DNA of 64,000 nt. It comes from Paucimonas sp. (lineage in GTDB: Bacteria > Pseudomonadota > Gammaproteobacteria > Pseudomonadales > Pseudomonadaceae). Under the pieces are notes generated by a model. That model ran no database searches. It was given only the letters and a program-made list of their open reading frames with translations, and was not told where the DNA came from. Positions 49,942 through 58,152 of the stretch are shown here, in pieces (the stretch's first letter is position 1; each line of letters opens with the position of its first letter). The stretch lies in assembly GCA_031253995.1 (NCBI GenBank), contig JAIRVG010000108.1, positions 42,940-106,939 on the forward strand. Direction: 5' to 3'. The position numbers and the translations under genes are program-made.

Positions 49942-50967
49942 TCAGTTGAAACCACTGGTGGAAATGAAATCGACATCGGTCTTCGGCTCGCCGCGCATCA
50001 GCAGCTCGATGACCTGGTTCAGGGTGCGGCCCTCGAACAGGATCGCATGCAGCCCGGCCACCAGCGGCATGTACACCTGGACTTCCTGGGCCTTGGCCTT
50101 GAGCACCTTGAGGGTGTTGACCCCTTCGGCCACCTCGCCGAGGCGGTTGACCGCCTCGTCCAGGCTCAGGCCCTGACCCAGGGCGTGGCCGACCTGGTAG
50201 TTGCGGCTCTTGGGCGAGGAACAGGTGACGATCAGGTCGCCGACCCCGGCCAGGCCGAGGAAAGTCATGGGGTTGGCGCCCTGGCTCACGGCAAAGCGGG
50301 TCATCTCGGCCAGCGCGCGGGTGATCAGCATGCTCTTGGTGTTCTCGCCCATGCCGAGGGCCACCGCCATGCCGGCGATGATCGCGTAGACGTTCTTCAG
50401 CGCGCCGCCCAGCTCGACGCCGAAGCGGTCGTTGCTGGCATAGACGCGGAAGGTACGGCCATGCAGCACGGCCTGCACGCGCTGGCAGAGTTCCTCGTCC
50501 TCGCTGGCGACCACGGTGGCGGTCAGCGCGTGCTCGGCGATCTCCCGCGCCAGGTTCGGCCCGGACAGCACGCCGATGCGCGCCTTGGGCGCGATATCTT
50601 CGAGGATCTGGCTCATCAGCTTGAAGGTCTGCGCCTCGATGCCCTTGGTCAGGCTGACCAGCAGCTTGCCGTCGAGCAGCTCGGCGTGGGGCGCCAGCAC
50701 GCTGCGCAGGGCGCTGGATGGCAGCGCGACGAAGATCAGCTGGCTGTCCTGCAGCACCGGCAGCAGGTCGCTGACCGGGTCGACCCCCGGGTGAACCTTG
50801 ATGCCCTTGAGGTAACGCGGGTTTTCCCGGGTGGTGCGCATGGCCTCGGCCTGTTCCGGGTCGCGCATCCATTGCCGTACCCCGACGCCGTTCTCCGCCA
50901 GCAGGTTCGCCACGGCGGTGCCGAAACTCCCGCCTCCCAGAACCGCAACAGGTTGCTGTTCAGTCAT
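49942..50967 (-). CDS. gpsA: Glycerol-3-phosphate dehydrogenase [NAD(P)+]
   Basis: A 341-residue cytosolic enzyme that reduces dihydroxyacetone phosphate to sn-glycerol 3-phosphate for phospholipid synthesis. The N-terminal dinucleotide fold has VLGGGSFGTAVANLLAENG; the catalytic part has LVSLTKGIE, LSGPNLAREI, GVELGGALKNVYAIIAGMA and the GDLIVTCSSPKSRNY motif with the substrate-binding Arg/Asn. ATG 50967 gives the standard start MTEQQPVAVLGGG; a longer frame to 51033 is non-conserved in character. Confidence 0.95.
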   Translation of the reverse strand: MTEQQPVAVLGGGSFGTAVANLLAENGVGVRQWMRDPEQAEAMRTTRENPRYLKGIKVHPGVDPVSDLLPVLQDSQLIFVALPSSALRSVLAPHAELLDGKLLVSLTKGIEAQTFKLMSQILEDIAPKARIGVLSGPNLAREIAEHALTATVVASEDEELCQRVQAVLHGRTFRVYASNDRFGVELGGALKNVYAIIAGMAVALGMGENTKSMLITRALAEMTRFAVSQGANPMTFLGLAGVGDLIVTCSSPKSRNYQVGHALGQGLSLDEAVNRLGEVAEGVNTLKVLKAKAQEVQVYMPLVAGLHAILFEGRTLNQVIELLMRGEPKTDVDFISTSGFN

Positions 50968-51106
50968 ATCCAATCCGTTCAAACCATAAATAAGTGGCGA
51001 AGCCGGCATTATACGGAGCGCCGGTGTCACCACCAGCGCCAGATCACTGGAAAATGCCGGCTACTCGGTTAACATGCCGGTTTGTCCAGCCGATCAAGGC
51101 CGTCCC

Positions 51107-53218
51107 GTGCTTCCTGGCCCACGCCCTTCACACCCTGTCCTGCTGCTGGCCGCGCTGCTTGGCGGGCCCGTCTCGGCCGACGACCTGTTCGTCGACAGCC
51201 AGGCCCTGCCCGAAGTATTGACCGCCACCCGCCTGAAACAATCCCCGGCCGCGGTGCCCGGCAGCATGACCGTGCTCGACGGCGAGCTGATCCGCGCCAG
51301 CGGTGCCCGCGACATCCCCGAGCTGCTGCGCCTGGTGCCGGGCATGATGATCGGCTACGGCGCCGGCAACCAGCCGACGGTCAACTACCACGGCAGCAAC
51401 GTCAACGACGCGCGGCGCATGCAGGTGCTGATCGACGGCCGCTCGGTGTACCGCGCAGGCCTGGCCACGGTGGACTGGAGCGACATTCCCCTGGCCATGG
51501 AAGACATCGAGCGCATCGAAGTGTTCCGCGGACCGAACACCGTCAGCTACGGCGCCAATGCGCTGATGGCGGTGGTCAACATCCTCACCCGCAGCCCGGC
51601 GAACAGCCACGGCACGCGCCTCAAGGTGACCCGCGGCCAGCGCGGCATCGACGATTTCTACGCCAGCCAGGGCATGGGCTGGGACGGCGGTGACCTGCGC
51701 CTGTCGTTGTCCGGCCAGCAGGACGACGGCTTCGACGAAAACCGCTTCGGCGCCGACTACCGCGACAGTCGCCGGCTGAACCGCTTCAACATCAGCGCCA
51801 GCCATACCCTGGACCCGAGCCAGAGCATCGACTGGCAACTGTCGGCCAAGGAAGGCGCCAACCAGCGGCCCTATACCTACCAGCCGGTATTCCCCTACGT
51901 TACCGAGGGCGGCAAGGATGCCGACGTCAAGGCCAAGGACTACGCCGGCTCGGTGCGCTGGAACATCGATTTCAACCCGAGCCACAGCCTCTACGTGCAG
52001 GGCTCGGCGCAGCACTGGGACCGCCAGCAGGTGTGGCGTGCGTGCGACGCGCAGATCGCCTTCAGCCCGGAACTGACCCGGCTCTGGCAGCTCAACCCGG
52101 ACTACGCCGAGCAGGTGGCACGCAACGCCAACAACCCGCCGCCGAACGCCGATCCCGAGTTGCAGGCCCTGGCCACCCAGGTCGGCAGCCAGTGGAACAG
52201 TGGCGGCAAGAACGTGGTCTGCGGCGATGTCGACCAGAGCACCCGGGAAACCCGCTACGACCTGGAAATCCAGGACACCCTGAGCCTGGCCGACAACCTG
52301 CGCCTGCTCAGCGGGGTCAACTACCGCTACGACCGCGCCGACTCCGAGACCTACTTCAACGGCAGCCTCGACGACCAGACCTGGCGCCTGTTCGGCCAGC
52401 TGGAATGGCGGGTAGACGAGCACTGGATCGTCCAGGGCGGGGCCATGTACGAGGACTCGCGGCTGGCCGGCGACTCGCTGACCCCGCGGGTAGCAGTGAA
52501 CTACCTGATCACTCCGCGCCACGGCCTGCGTGCAGTGTATTCCGAGGCAGTGCGCTCGCCGGACATGTTCGAGAACAACGTCAACTGGAGCTACCGGGTC
52601 AGCAACCTGTCGCCGCCGGCGTTCGGCCAGGGTACCGCCGAGTATTTCGTCAAGACCCGCGGCCCCGGCAACCTTGAACAGGAGCTGATGCGCTCGCGGG
52701 AACTGGGCTACAACGGCTACTTCGCCGATCTCGACCTGAGCGTCGACATCAAGCTGTTCTACGACGAAATCACCCGGATGATCAGCGAGCCGCTGCGCAA
52801 CAACCAGTACATTGCCAGCAACAGCAACAAGGCCCGCTTCCAGGGCAGCGAGGCGCAACTGGACTGGCGCCTGAACCCCGCCGATCGCCTGCGCCTGACC
52901 TACGCTTACGTCGACGCCGAGGCCAGCAACCCCGACGACCAGCGCCTCAGCGCGCGCAACAGCGGCTCCGCCGGCTGGATGCGCGACTGGGGACGGGGCT
53001 GGTCCAGCGCCCTCTTCTATTACGGAGACGACGCCCTGAACCAGTACCGCTTCGAACGCATCGACCTGCGCGTGGCCAAGCGCTTCGCCCTCGACGGCGG
53101 CAGCCTGGAACTGGCCGGCACCCTGCAGAACCGTCTCGACAACCAGCCCACCACCACCCTCGACAACCGCTACGACAGCCGCCACCTGCTGTATTTCAGC
53201 GCGGAGCTGGAATTCTGA
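51107..53218 (+). CDS. TonB-dependent outer membrane receptor
   Basis: About 703 residues. A short signal peptide (PSHPVLLLAALLGGPVSA) precedes a plug domain (LPEVLTATRLKQSPAAVPGS, RDIPELLRLVPGMMIGYGAG, RIEVFRGPNTVSYGANALMA) and a 22-strand barrel that ends RHLLYFSAELEF. The plug wording is like that of BtuB/CirA-type receptors. The ligand is unknown; no metal-binding partner is obvious. GTG 51107 has AAGG 7 bases upstream and starts the signal peptide; ATG 51074 in frame is an alternative without a ribosome site. It overlaps the next gene (TGATG) and opens a three-gene operon with a binding protein and a hybrid kinase. Confidence 0.88.
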   Translation: MLPGPRPSHPVLLLAALLGGPVSADDLFVDSQALPEVLTATRLKQSPAAVPGSMTVLDGELIRASGARDIPELLRLVPGMMIGYGAGNQPTVNYHGSNVNDARRMQVLIDGRSVYRAGLATVDWSDIPLAMEDIERIEVFRGPNTVSYGANALMAVVNILTRSPANSHGTRLKVTRGQRGIDDFYASQGMGWDGGDLRLSLSGQQDDGFDENRFGADYRDSRRLNRFNISASHTLDPSQSIDWQLSAKEGANQRPYTYQPVFPYVTEGGKDADVKAKDYAGSVRWNIDFNPSHSLYVQGSAQHWDRQQVWRACDAQIAFSPELTRLWQLNPDYAEQVARNANNPPPNADPELQALATQVGSQWNSGGKNVVCGDVDQSTRETRYDLEIQDTLSLADNLRLLSGVNYRYDRADSETYFNGSLDDQTWRLFGQLEWRVDEHWIVQGGAMYEDSRLAGDSLTPRVAVNYLITPRHGLRAVYSEAVRSPDMFENNVNWSYRVSNLSPPAFGQGTAEYFVKTRGPGNLEQELMRSRELGYNGYFADLDLSVDIKLFYDEITRMISEPLRNNQYIASNSNKARFQGSEAQLDWRLNPADRLRLTYAYVDAEASNPDDQRLSARNSGSAGWMRDWGRGWSSALFYYGDDALNQYRFERIDLRVAKRFALDGGSLELAGTLQNRLDNQPTTTLDNRYDSRHLLYFSAELEF

Positions 53219-54111
53219 TGCGCTTGTGGCGGCGCTGCCTGCTCCTGGTGCTGCTCTGGCCCCTGGCAGCGCTCTCGGACGGCGAGATCCTCCTGACCGG
53301 CGCCCAGGACAGCAGCGGCGTGCGCGACTTCGTCCAGGCCCTGGGCGCACGCCGCCCGGCGGACAAGGTGCGTTTCGTGCCCCTGGCGCAACTGCCCTCG
53401 CCGGCCCAGCTGAAAAGCGACACGCGCCTGATCCTGCTCGACCCCGAAGCCCTCGACTGGCGCCTGCGCGAGCCCGCCGGGCCGCCGGCGCTGGTGCTGC
53501 GCATCAGCCGGGTCCAGGCCCAGCAGCGCCTCGGCGACCTGCGCCCGCCCTACCTCAGCCTGCTGTGGAGCGATCCACCGCTTGCGCGGCAACTGCGCCT
53601 GATCCACTACCTGCTGCCCCAGGCGCGACGGGTAGGCGTGCTGTACAGCGAGCAAAGCCGCTTCCTTCTCGATGAACTGCGCCATGCCGCACGGCCGCTG
53701 GGCCTGGAGATCGACGCCCAGCCCTGGCCCGACCTGCGCGACAACCGCCCGCTGCAGACCCTGCTCAAGGACACCGACGTGCTGCTGGGCCTCGACGACC
53801 CGCAGTTGTACAACCCCAAGACCGCGAAGAACGTGCTGCTCAGCGCCTACTCGCGGCAGATGGCGCTGATCGGGCCGAACGCCGGCTTCGTCCGCGCCGG
53901 CGCCCTGGCCAGCACCCTCAGCGACCAGGGTGACTGGCTGGCAGTGCTCGACCGCCTGCTCGACCAGCCCGCAGAGAAATGGCCGCGCACCCACTACCCG
54001 GAACATTTCAGCGTTTCCGGCAACCAGCAGGTGGCCCGTGCCCTGGGTATCGAGGCCATCGATCCCGAGGCGGCCAGCCAGGCCCTGTCCGCAGGAGAAC
54101 CCGCCCGATGA
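53218..54111 (+). CDS. Periplasmic binding protein of the ABC-type uncharacterised (TrpX-like) class
   Basis: A 297-residue exported protein. The signal peptide (MRLWRRCLLLVLLWPLAALS) is followed by a two-lobed type I binding-protein fold: ILLTGAQDSSGVRDFVQAL, RRVGVLYSEQSRFLLDELRH, DVLLGLDDPQLYN, LIGPNAGFVRAGALASTLSD. Such proteins usually serve ABC importers, but no permease lies here. It is instead placed between a TonB receptor (1-base overlap) and a hybrid sensor kinase (4-base overlap). A sensing role that presents a ligand to the kinase is a reasonable inference. Confidence 0.72.
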   Translation: MRLWRRCLLLVLLWPLAALSDGEILLTGAQDSSGVRDFVQALGARRPADKVRFVPLAQLPSPAQLKSDTRLILLDPEALDWRLREPAGPPALVLRISRVQAQQRLGDLRPPYLSLLWSDPPLARQLRLIHYLLPQARRVGVLYSEQSRFLLDELRHAARPLGLEIDAQPWPDLRDNRPLQTLLKDTDVLLGLDDPQLYNPKTAKNVLLSAYSRQMALIGPNAGFVRAGALASTLSDQGDWLAVLDRLLDQPAEKWPRTHYPEHFSVSGNQQVARALGIEAIDPEAASQALSAGEPAR

Positions 54112-56024
54112 AAAGCTGGGATATCAGTACCCGTACCCAGATCATCAGCCTCGGCCCGGCGCTGGTGCTGACCCTGCTGTTGATCAGTTTCTTCACCTTC
54201 GTGCGGATCCAGGACCTGCGCCAGGAGCTGAACCACACCGGCCAGCTGATCGCCAACCAGTTGGCCCCGGCTTCGGAGTTCGGCGTGATCTCCGGCAACG
54301 ACGAGGTGCTGGAAGGCCTGATGCGCGCCACCCTGACCATTCCCCACGTGCGCTTCCTGGAAGTGCAGGACAACGCCAACCACATCCTGGTCTACGTCGA
54401 GCAGCCCGACGAGCACGTCAACCGCGCGCAACAGGTGGAAGTGTTCCAGGCGCCGATCCGCCTGCAGCGCATCAGCCTCGACAACGACTTCATCAACAAC
54501 GGCCAGCAGGCGCCGGGGATCACCGCCGACGATTACCTGGGCCGAGTGATCGTCGGCATGTCCGATGACGCCTTCAACCAGCGCCAGCAGGAAATCGTGA
54601 TCAAGGCCGGGATCCTCGCCCTGTTCGCCCTGCTCTTCACCTTCCTCCTCGCCCGGCGCCTGGCCCGCAGCCTGTCGACGCCGATCGCCGACATGGGCCA
54701 TGCGGTCAAGGCGATCCAGAAAGGCGACTTCGACACGCCCCTGCCGGTGGTGGACGACAGCGAGCTGGGGCACCTGGCCCGGCATATCAACAACCTTGCC
54801 AGCGGCCTGGCCCAGGCCTCCCACGAGCAGCAACAGGCCATGGCGCAGATGACCCAGGCGCGCGAGGAAGCCGAGCAGGCGAACAAGGCCAAGTCGGAAT
54901 TCCTGGCGATGATGAGCCACGAACTGCGCACGCCGATGAACGGCGTGCTGGGCATGCTGCAGCTGCTGCAGACCACCGAGCTGAGCGACGAACAGGCGGA
55001 ATACAGTGCGGTGGCCACCGAATCCACCGGGCACCTGCTCAAGGTCATCAACGACATCCTCGACTTCTCGCGCATCGAACGCACGGCGCTGCAACTGGAG
55101 CAGATCGATTTCAACCTGGCCGATCTGATCGGAAATTGTGTGCAATCATTTCTGCATGCCGCCCAGCAGCGCCAACTGGCGCTGGAGCTGGAGATGCCGG
55201 AGGGACTGGAGCAACTGCAGGTCTGCGGCGACCCGACGCGGATCCGCCAGGTGCTGGTCAACCTGATCGGCAACGCCCTGAAGTTCACCGAGCACGGCAG
55301 CGTGCGGGTGGTGCCGCGCTGGCAGGTGCTCGACCGCCAGCTGATCTGGTTCACCTGCGCCGTGCGCGACACCGGCATCGGCATCGACAACGCCCGCCTG
55401 GAAACCATGTTCGTCGCCTTCCAGCAGGCCGACAGCTCGATTTCCCGGCGCTATGGCGGCACCGGCCTGGGCCTGTCGATCGCGCGCAACCTGGCCGAGC
55501 GCATGGGCGGCAGCCTGCGCGCCGAGAGCCGCGAGGGCGAGGGCTCGACCTTTACCCTGGAAATGCCCCTGACCCTGCGCCTGCGCGACCGCCTGGAGGC
55601 GTTGCCGGGGAATGCCGAGGCGTGCAACAACGCCAGCGGCCGCTCGGTGCTGCTGGTGGAGGATAATCCGGTCAATCAGGCGGTGATCCAGGCCATGCTG
55701 CGCAGCCTGGGGTTAGAAGTCTGCATCGCCACCGATGGCGCCCAGGCCATCAGCCTGGTGGCCCGGCAGCGCTTCGCCGCGGTGCTGATGGATTGCCGCC
55801 TGCCGGTCGTCGATGGCTACGAAGCGACCCGTCGCCTGCGCCAGATGCCCCAGGGTCGCGAGCTACCGATCATCGCCCTGACCGCCAACGCCTTGCAGGG
55901 CGATCGCGAACGCTGCCTGGAGGCAGGGATGAACGATTACCTGGCCAAGCCGTTCAAACGAACTGATTTGCAGCAGATTCTGCACCGTTGGCTACCCGAT
56001 CAGGCAGTCGCGACTGGCGAATAA
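54108..56024 (+). CDS. Hybrid sensor histidine kinase (PA1611-like)
   Basis: A 638-residue inner-membrane kinase. TM1 (about 11-33) and TM2 (about 163-182) bracket a periplasmic sensor domain (SEFGVISGNDEVLEG). HAMP follows (about 183-235), then a short coiled coil and HisKA with MMSHELRTPMNGV (His271). The ATPase has all boxes (NLIGNALKFTEHG, DTGIGID, GGTGLGLSIARNL), and a C-terminal receiver has LLVEDNPVNQAV and phospho-acceptor MDCRLP. There is no HPt domain. The position next to fabA matches P. aeruginosa PA1611, a kinase reported to contact RetS in the Gac/Rsm network. ATG 54108 overlaps the binding-protein stop. Confidence 0.9.
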   Translation: MKSWDISTRTQIISLGPALVLTLLLISFFTFVRIQDLRQELNHTGQLIANQLAPASEFGVISGNDEVLEGLMRATLTIPHVRFLEVQDNANHILVYVEQPDEHVNRAQQVEVFQAPIRLQRISLDNDFINNGQQAPGITADDYLGRVIVGMSDDAFNQRQQEIVIKAGILALFALLFTFLLARRLARSLSTPIADMGHAVKAIQKGDFDTPLPVVDDSELGHLARHINNLASGLAQASHEQQQAMAQMTQAREEAEQANKAKSEFLAMMSHELRTPMNGVLGMLQLLQTTELSDEQAEYSAVATESTGHLLKVINDILDFSRIERTALQLEQIDFNLADLIGNCVQSFLHAAQQRQLALELEMPEGLEQLQVCGDPTRIRQVLVNLIGNALKFTEHGSVRVVPRWQVLDRQLIWFTCAVRDTGIGIDNARLETMFVAFQQADSSISRRYGGTGLGLSIARNLAERMGGSLRAESREGEGSTFTLEMPLTLRLRDRLEALPGNAEACNNASGRSVLLVEDNPVNQAVIQAMLRSLGLEVCIATDGAQAISLVARQRFAAVLMDCRLPVVDGYEATRRLRQMPQGRELPIIALTANALQGDRERCLEAGMNDYLAKPFKRTDLQQILHRWLPDQAVATGE

Positions 56025-56088
56025 TGCAAAATTGCGGCAGTCTTACAGGCCGGAAGTGACCTGAGAAAGGTCTGCCGCAAAAATTTCA

Positions 56089-56102
56089 GTGCACAAGTGT
56101 AC
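56089..56102. promoter_or_regulatory. Imperfect palindrome upstream of fabA
   Basis: GTGCACA-AGTGTAC (5 of 7 positions symmetric), about 134 bases before the fabA start, in the 211-base promoter region. Unsaturated fatty acid genes are often controlled by TetR-type FabR/DesT repressors that bind GTAC(A/G)-containing palindromes. The resemblance is suggestive only. Confidence 0.3.
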
Positions 56103-56235
56103 ATCTTCGTCCCCTGTGCTGTGACTTTCACTACAACGCAATAGTCTATGAGTAGGCTGCCGCCTCAGGCCAAGGGCTCTGGGACGGATCGGGAAGAACT
56201 GCCCCGTGCCACACGAGGATTATTGAGGAGCTCGC

Positions 56236-56751
56236 ATGACCAAACAAAACGCCTTTACCCGGGAAGACCTGCTGCGCTGCAGTCGCGGTGAGCTGTTCGG
56301 CCCAGGTAACGCGCAACTGCCCGCCCCCAACATGCTGATGGTGGATCGTATCGCCCACATCAGTGCCGAGGGTGGCAAGTACGGCAAGGGTGAGTTGGTC
56401 GCCGAGCTGGATATCAATCCGGACCTGTGGTTCTTCGCCTGCCACTTCGAGGGCGATCCGGTGATGCCGGGCTGCCTGGGCCTCGACGCCATGTGGCAGC
56501 TGGTCGGCTTCTTCCTCGGCTGGCAGGGCCTGCCGGGCCGCGGCCGCGCCCTGGGTTCGGGCGAAGTGAAGTTCTTCGGCCAGGTACTGCCGACGGCCAA
56601 GAAGGTTACCTACAACATTCACATCAAGCGCGTCCTGAAGGGCAAGCTGAACATGGCCATCGCCGATGGCTCGGTCAGCGTCGACGGTCGCGAGATCTAC
56701 ACCGCCGAAGGTCTTCGCGTCGGTGTCTTCACCTCCACTGACAATTTCTAA
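56236..56751 (+). CDS. fabA: 3-hydroxyacyl-[ACP] dehydratase/isomerase FabA
   Basis: A 171-residue cytosolic enzyme that dehydrates 3-hydroxydecanoyl-ACP and isomerises trans-2- to cis-3-decenoyl-ACP, the entry to anaerobic unsaturated fatty acid synthesis. The hot-dog fold has the catalytic His70 in FACHFEGDPVMPG and Asp84 in LGLDAMWQ. The length equals the family standard. GAGGAG lies close before ATG 56236 (TTGAGGAGCTCGC). It is followed after 11 bases by fabB. Confidence 0.97.
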   Translation: MTKQNAFTREDLLRCSRGELFGPGNAQLPAPNMLMVDRIAHISAEGGKYGKGELVAELDINPDLWFFACHFEGDPVMPGCLGLDAMWQLVGFFLGWQGLPGRGRALGSGEVKFFGQVLPTAKKVTYNIHIKRVLKGKLNMAIADGSVSVDGREIYTAEGLRVGVFTSTDNF

Positions 56752-56762
56752 GGGTTATTCGC

Positions 56763-57983
56763 ATGCGCCGCGTCGTAATCACAGGTCTGGGCATCGTTTC
56801 TTGCCTGGGCAATGACAAAGAGACCGTCTCCGAAAACCTGCGTAAAAGCCGTCCGGGCATTCGTTTCAACCCGGAATACAAGGAAATGGGGCTGCGCAGC
56901 CAGGTTTCCGGCTCCATCGACCTCAACCTCGAAGAACTGATCGACCGCAAGGTCTACCGCTTCGTCGGCCACGCTGCTGCCTACGCCTACCTGGCGATGC
57001 AGGACGCGATCAAGGACTCCGGCCTGACCGAAGAGCAGATCTCCAGCCCGCGTACCGGCCTGGTTGCCGGCTCCGGCGGCGCCTCGACCCTGAACCAGAT
57101 GGAAGCGCTGGACACCCTACGCGAGAAAGGCGTCAAGCGCGTCGGTCCGTACCGCGTGACCCGCACCATGGGCAGCACCGTCTCCGCGTGCCTGGCCACC
57201 CCGTTCAAGATCAAGGGCATCAACTACTCGATCTCCTCCGCCTGCGCCACGTCCGCGCACTGCATCGGTACTGCCATGGAGCAGATCCAGTGGGGCAAGC
57301 AGGACATCGTCTTCGCCGGTGGCGGTGAAGAAGAGCACTGGAGCCAGTCGTTCCTGTTCGACGCCATGGGCGCCCTGTCCACCAAGCGCAACGAAGACCC
57401 GAGCAAGGCCTCCCGCGCCTACGACGCCGACCGTGATGGCTTCGTCATCGCCGGCGGTGGCGGCATGGTGGTGGTCGAGGAGCTGGAACACGCCCTCGCC
57501 CGTGGCGCCAAGATCTACGCGGAAATCGTCGGCTACGGCGCCACTTCCGACGGCTACGACATGGTCGCCCCGAGCGGCGAAGGCGCGATCCGCTGCATGC
57601 AGCAGGCGCTGTCCACCGTCGACACCCCGATCGACTACCTGAACACCCACGGCACCTCGACCCCGGTCGGCGACGTCGCGGAAATGAAGGGCGTACGTGA
57701 AGTGTTCGGCGACAAGGCCCCGGCCATCAGCTCGACCAAGAGCCTGTCCGGTCACTCCCTGGGCGCCGCTGGCGTTCACGAAGCGATCTACTGCCTGCTG
57801 ATGATGGAAGGCAACTTCATCGCCGGTTCGGCCAACATCGACGAGCTGGATCCGGAAGTCGCCGACCTGCCGGTCCTGCGCGAAACCCGCGAAAATGCCA
57901 AGATCGACACCGTGATGAGCAACAGCTTCGGCTTCGGCGGCACCAACGCCACCCTGGTGCTGAAGCGCTGGGAAGGCAAGTAA
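56763..57983 (+). CDS. fabB: Beta-ketoacyl-ACP synthase I FabB
   Basis: A 406-residue condensing enzyme that elongates the cis-3-decenoyl-ACP made by FabA. The nucleophile is Cys161 in SISSACATSAHC. The two catalytic His are in NTHGTSTPVGD and SGHSLGAAGVHE, and the gatekeeper Phe lies in NSFGFGGTNATL. It forms a two-gene operon with fabA, followed by a strong terminator. Confidence 0.97.
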   Translation: MRRVVITGLGIVSCLGNDKETVSENLRKSRPGIRFNPEYKEMGLRSQVSGSIDLNLEELIDRKVYRFVGHAAAYAYLAMQDAIKDSGLTEEQISSPRTGLVAGSGGASTLNQMEALDTLREKGVKRVGPYRVTRTMGSTVSACLATPFKIKGINYSISSACATSAHCIGTAMEQIQWGKQDIVFAGGGEEEHWSQSFLFDAMGALSTKRNEDPSKASRAYDADRDGFVIAGGGGMVVVEELEHALARGAKIYAEIVGYGATSDGYDMVAPSGEGAIRCMQQALSTVDTPIDYLNTHGTSTPVGDVAEMKGVREVFGDKAPAISSTKSLSGHSLGAAGVHEAIYCLLMMEGNFIAGSANIDELDPEVADLPVLRETRENAKIDTVMSNSFGFGGTNATLVLKRWEGK

Positions 57984-58003
57984 GGGCTAGCCCGCTTGCA
58001 ACG

Positions 58004-58034
58004 AAAACGCCCCGACTGAGTTCGGGGCGTTTTT
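58004..58034 (+). terminator. Rho-independent terminator of fabA-fabB
   Basis: A 12-bp stem AAAACGCCCCGA / TCGGGGCGTTTT with a 6-base loop, running into TTTTT then GTTTG. It starts 20 bases after the fabB stop. Confidence 0.92.
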
Positions 58035-58056
58035 GTTTGTGGGCCTTGAGGGCCCT

Positions 58057-58138
58057 ATCGCTGGCAAGCCAGCTCCCACAGGTTCTCTACAAGGCTCGGG
58101 CCTGAGGAGAACCCTGTGGGAGCTGGCTTGCCAGCGAT
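58057..58138. repeat. REP doublet (inverted pair)
   Basis: ATCGCTGGCAAGCCAGCTCC then CACAGG (58057-58082), and its exact inverted copy at 58113-58138, 30 bases apart. This is the common P. putida-type REP element. It lies between the convergent fabB and chemoreceptor genes. The same core makes the hairpin at 6190-6221. Confidence 0.85.
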
Positions 58139-58152
58139 GAGACCCTGAAGCC

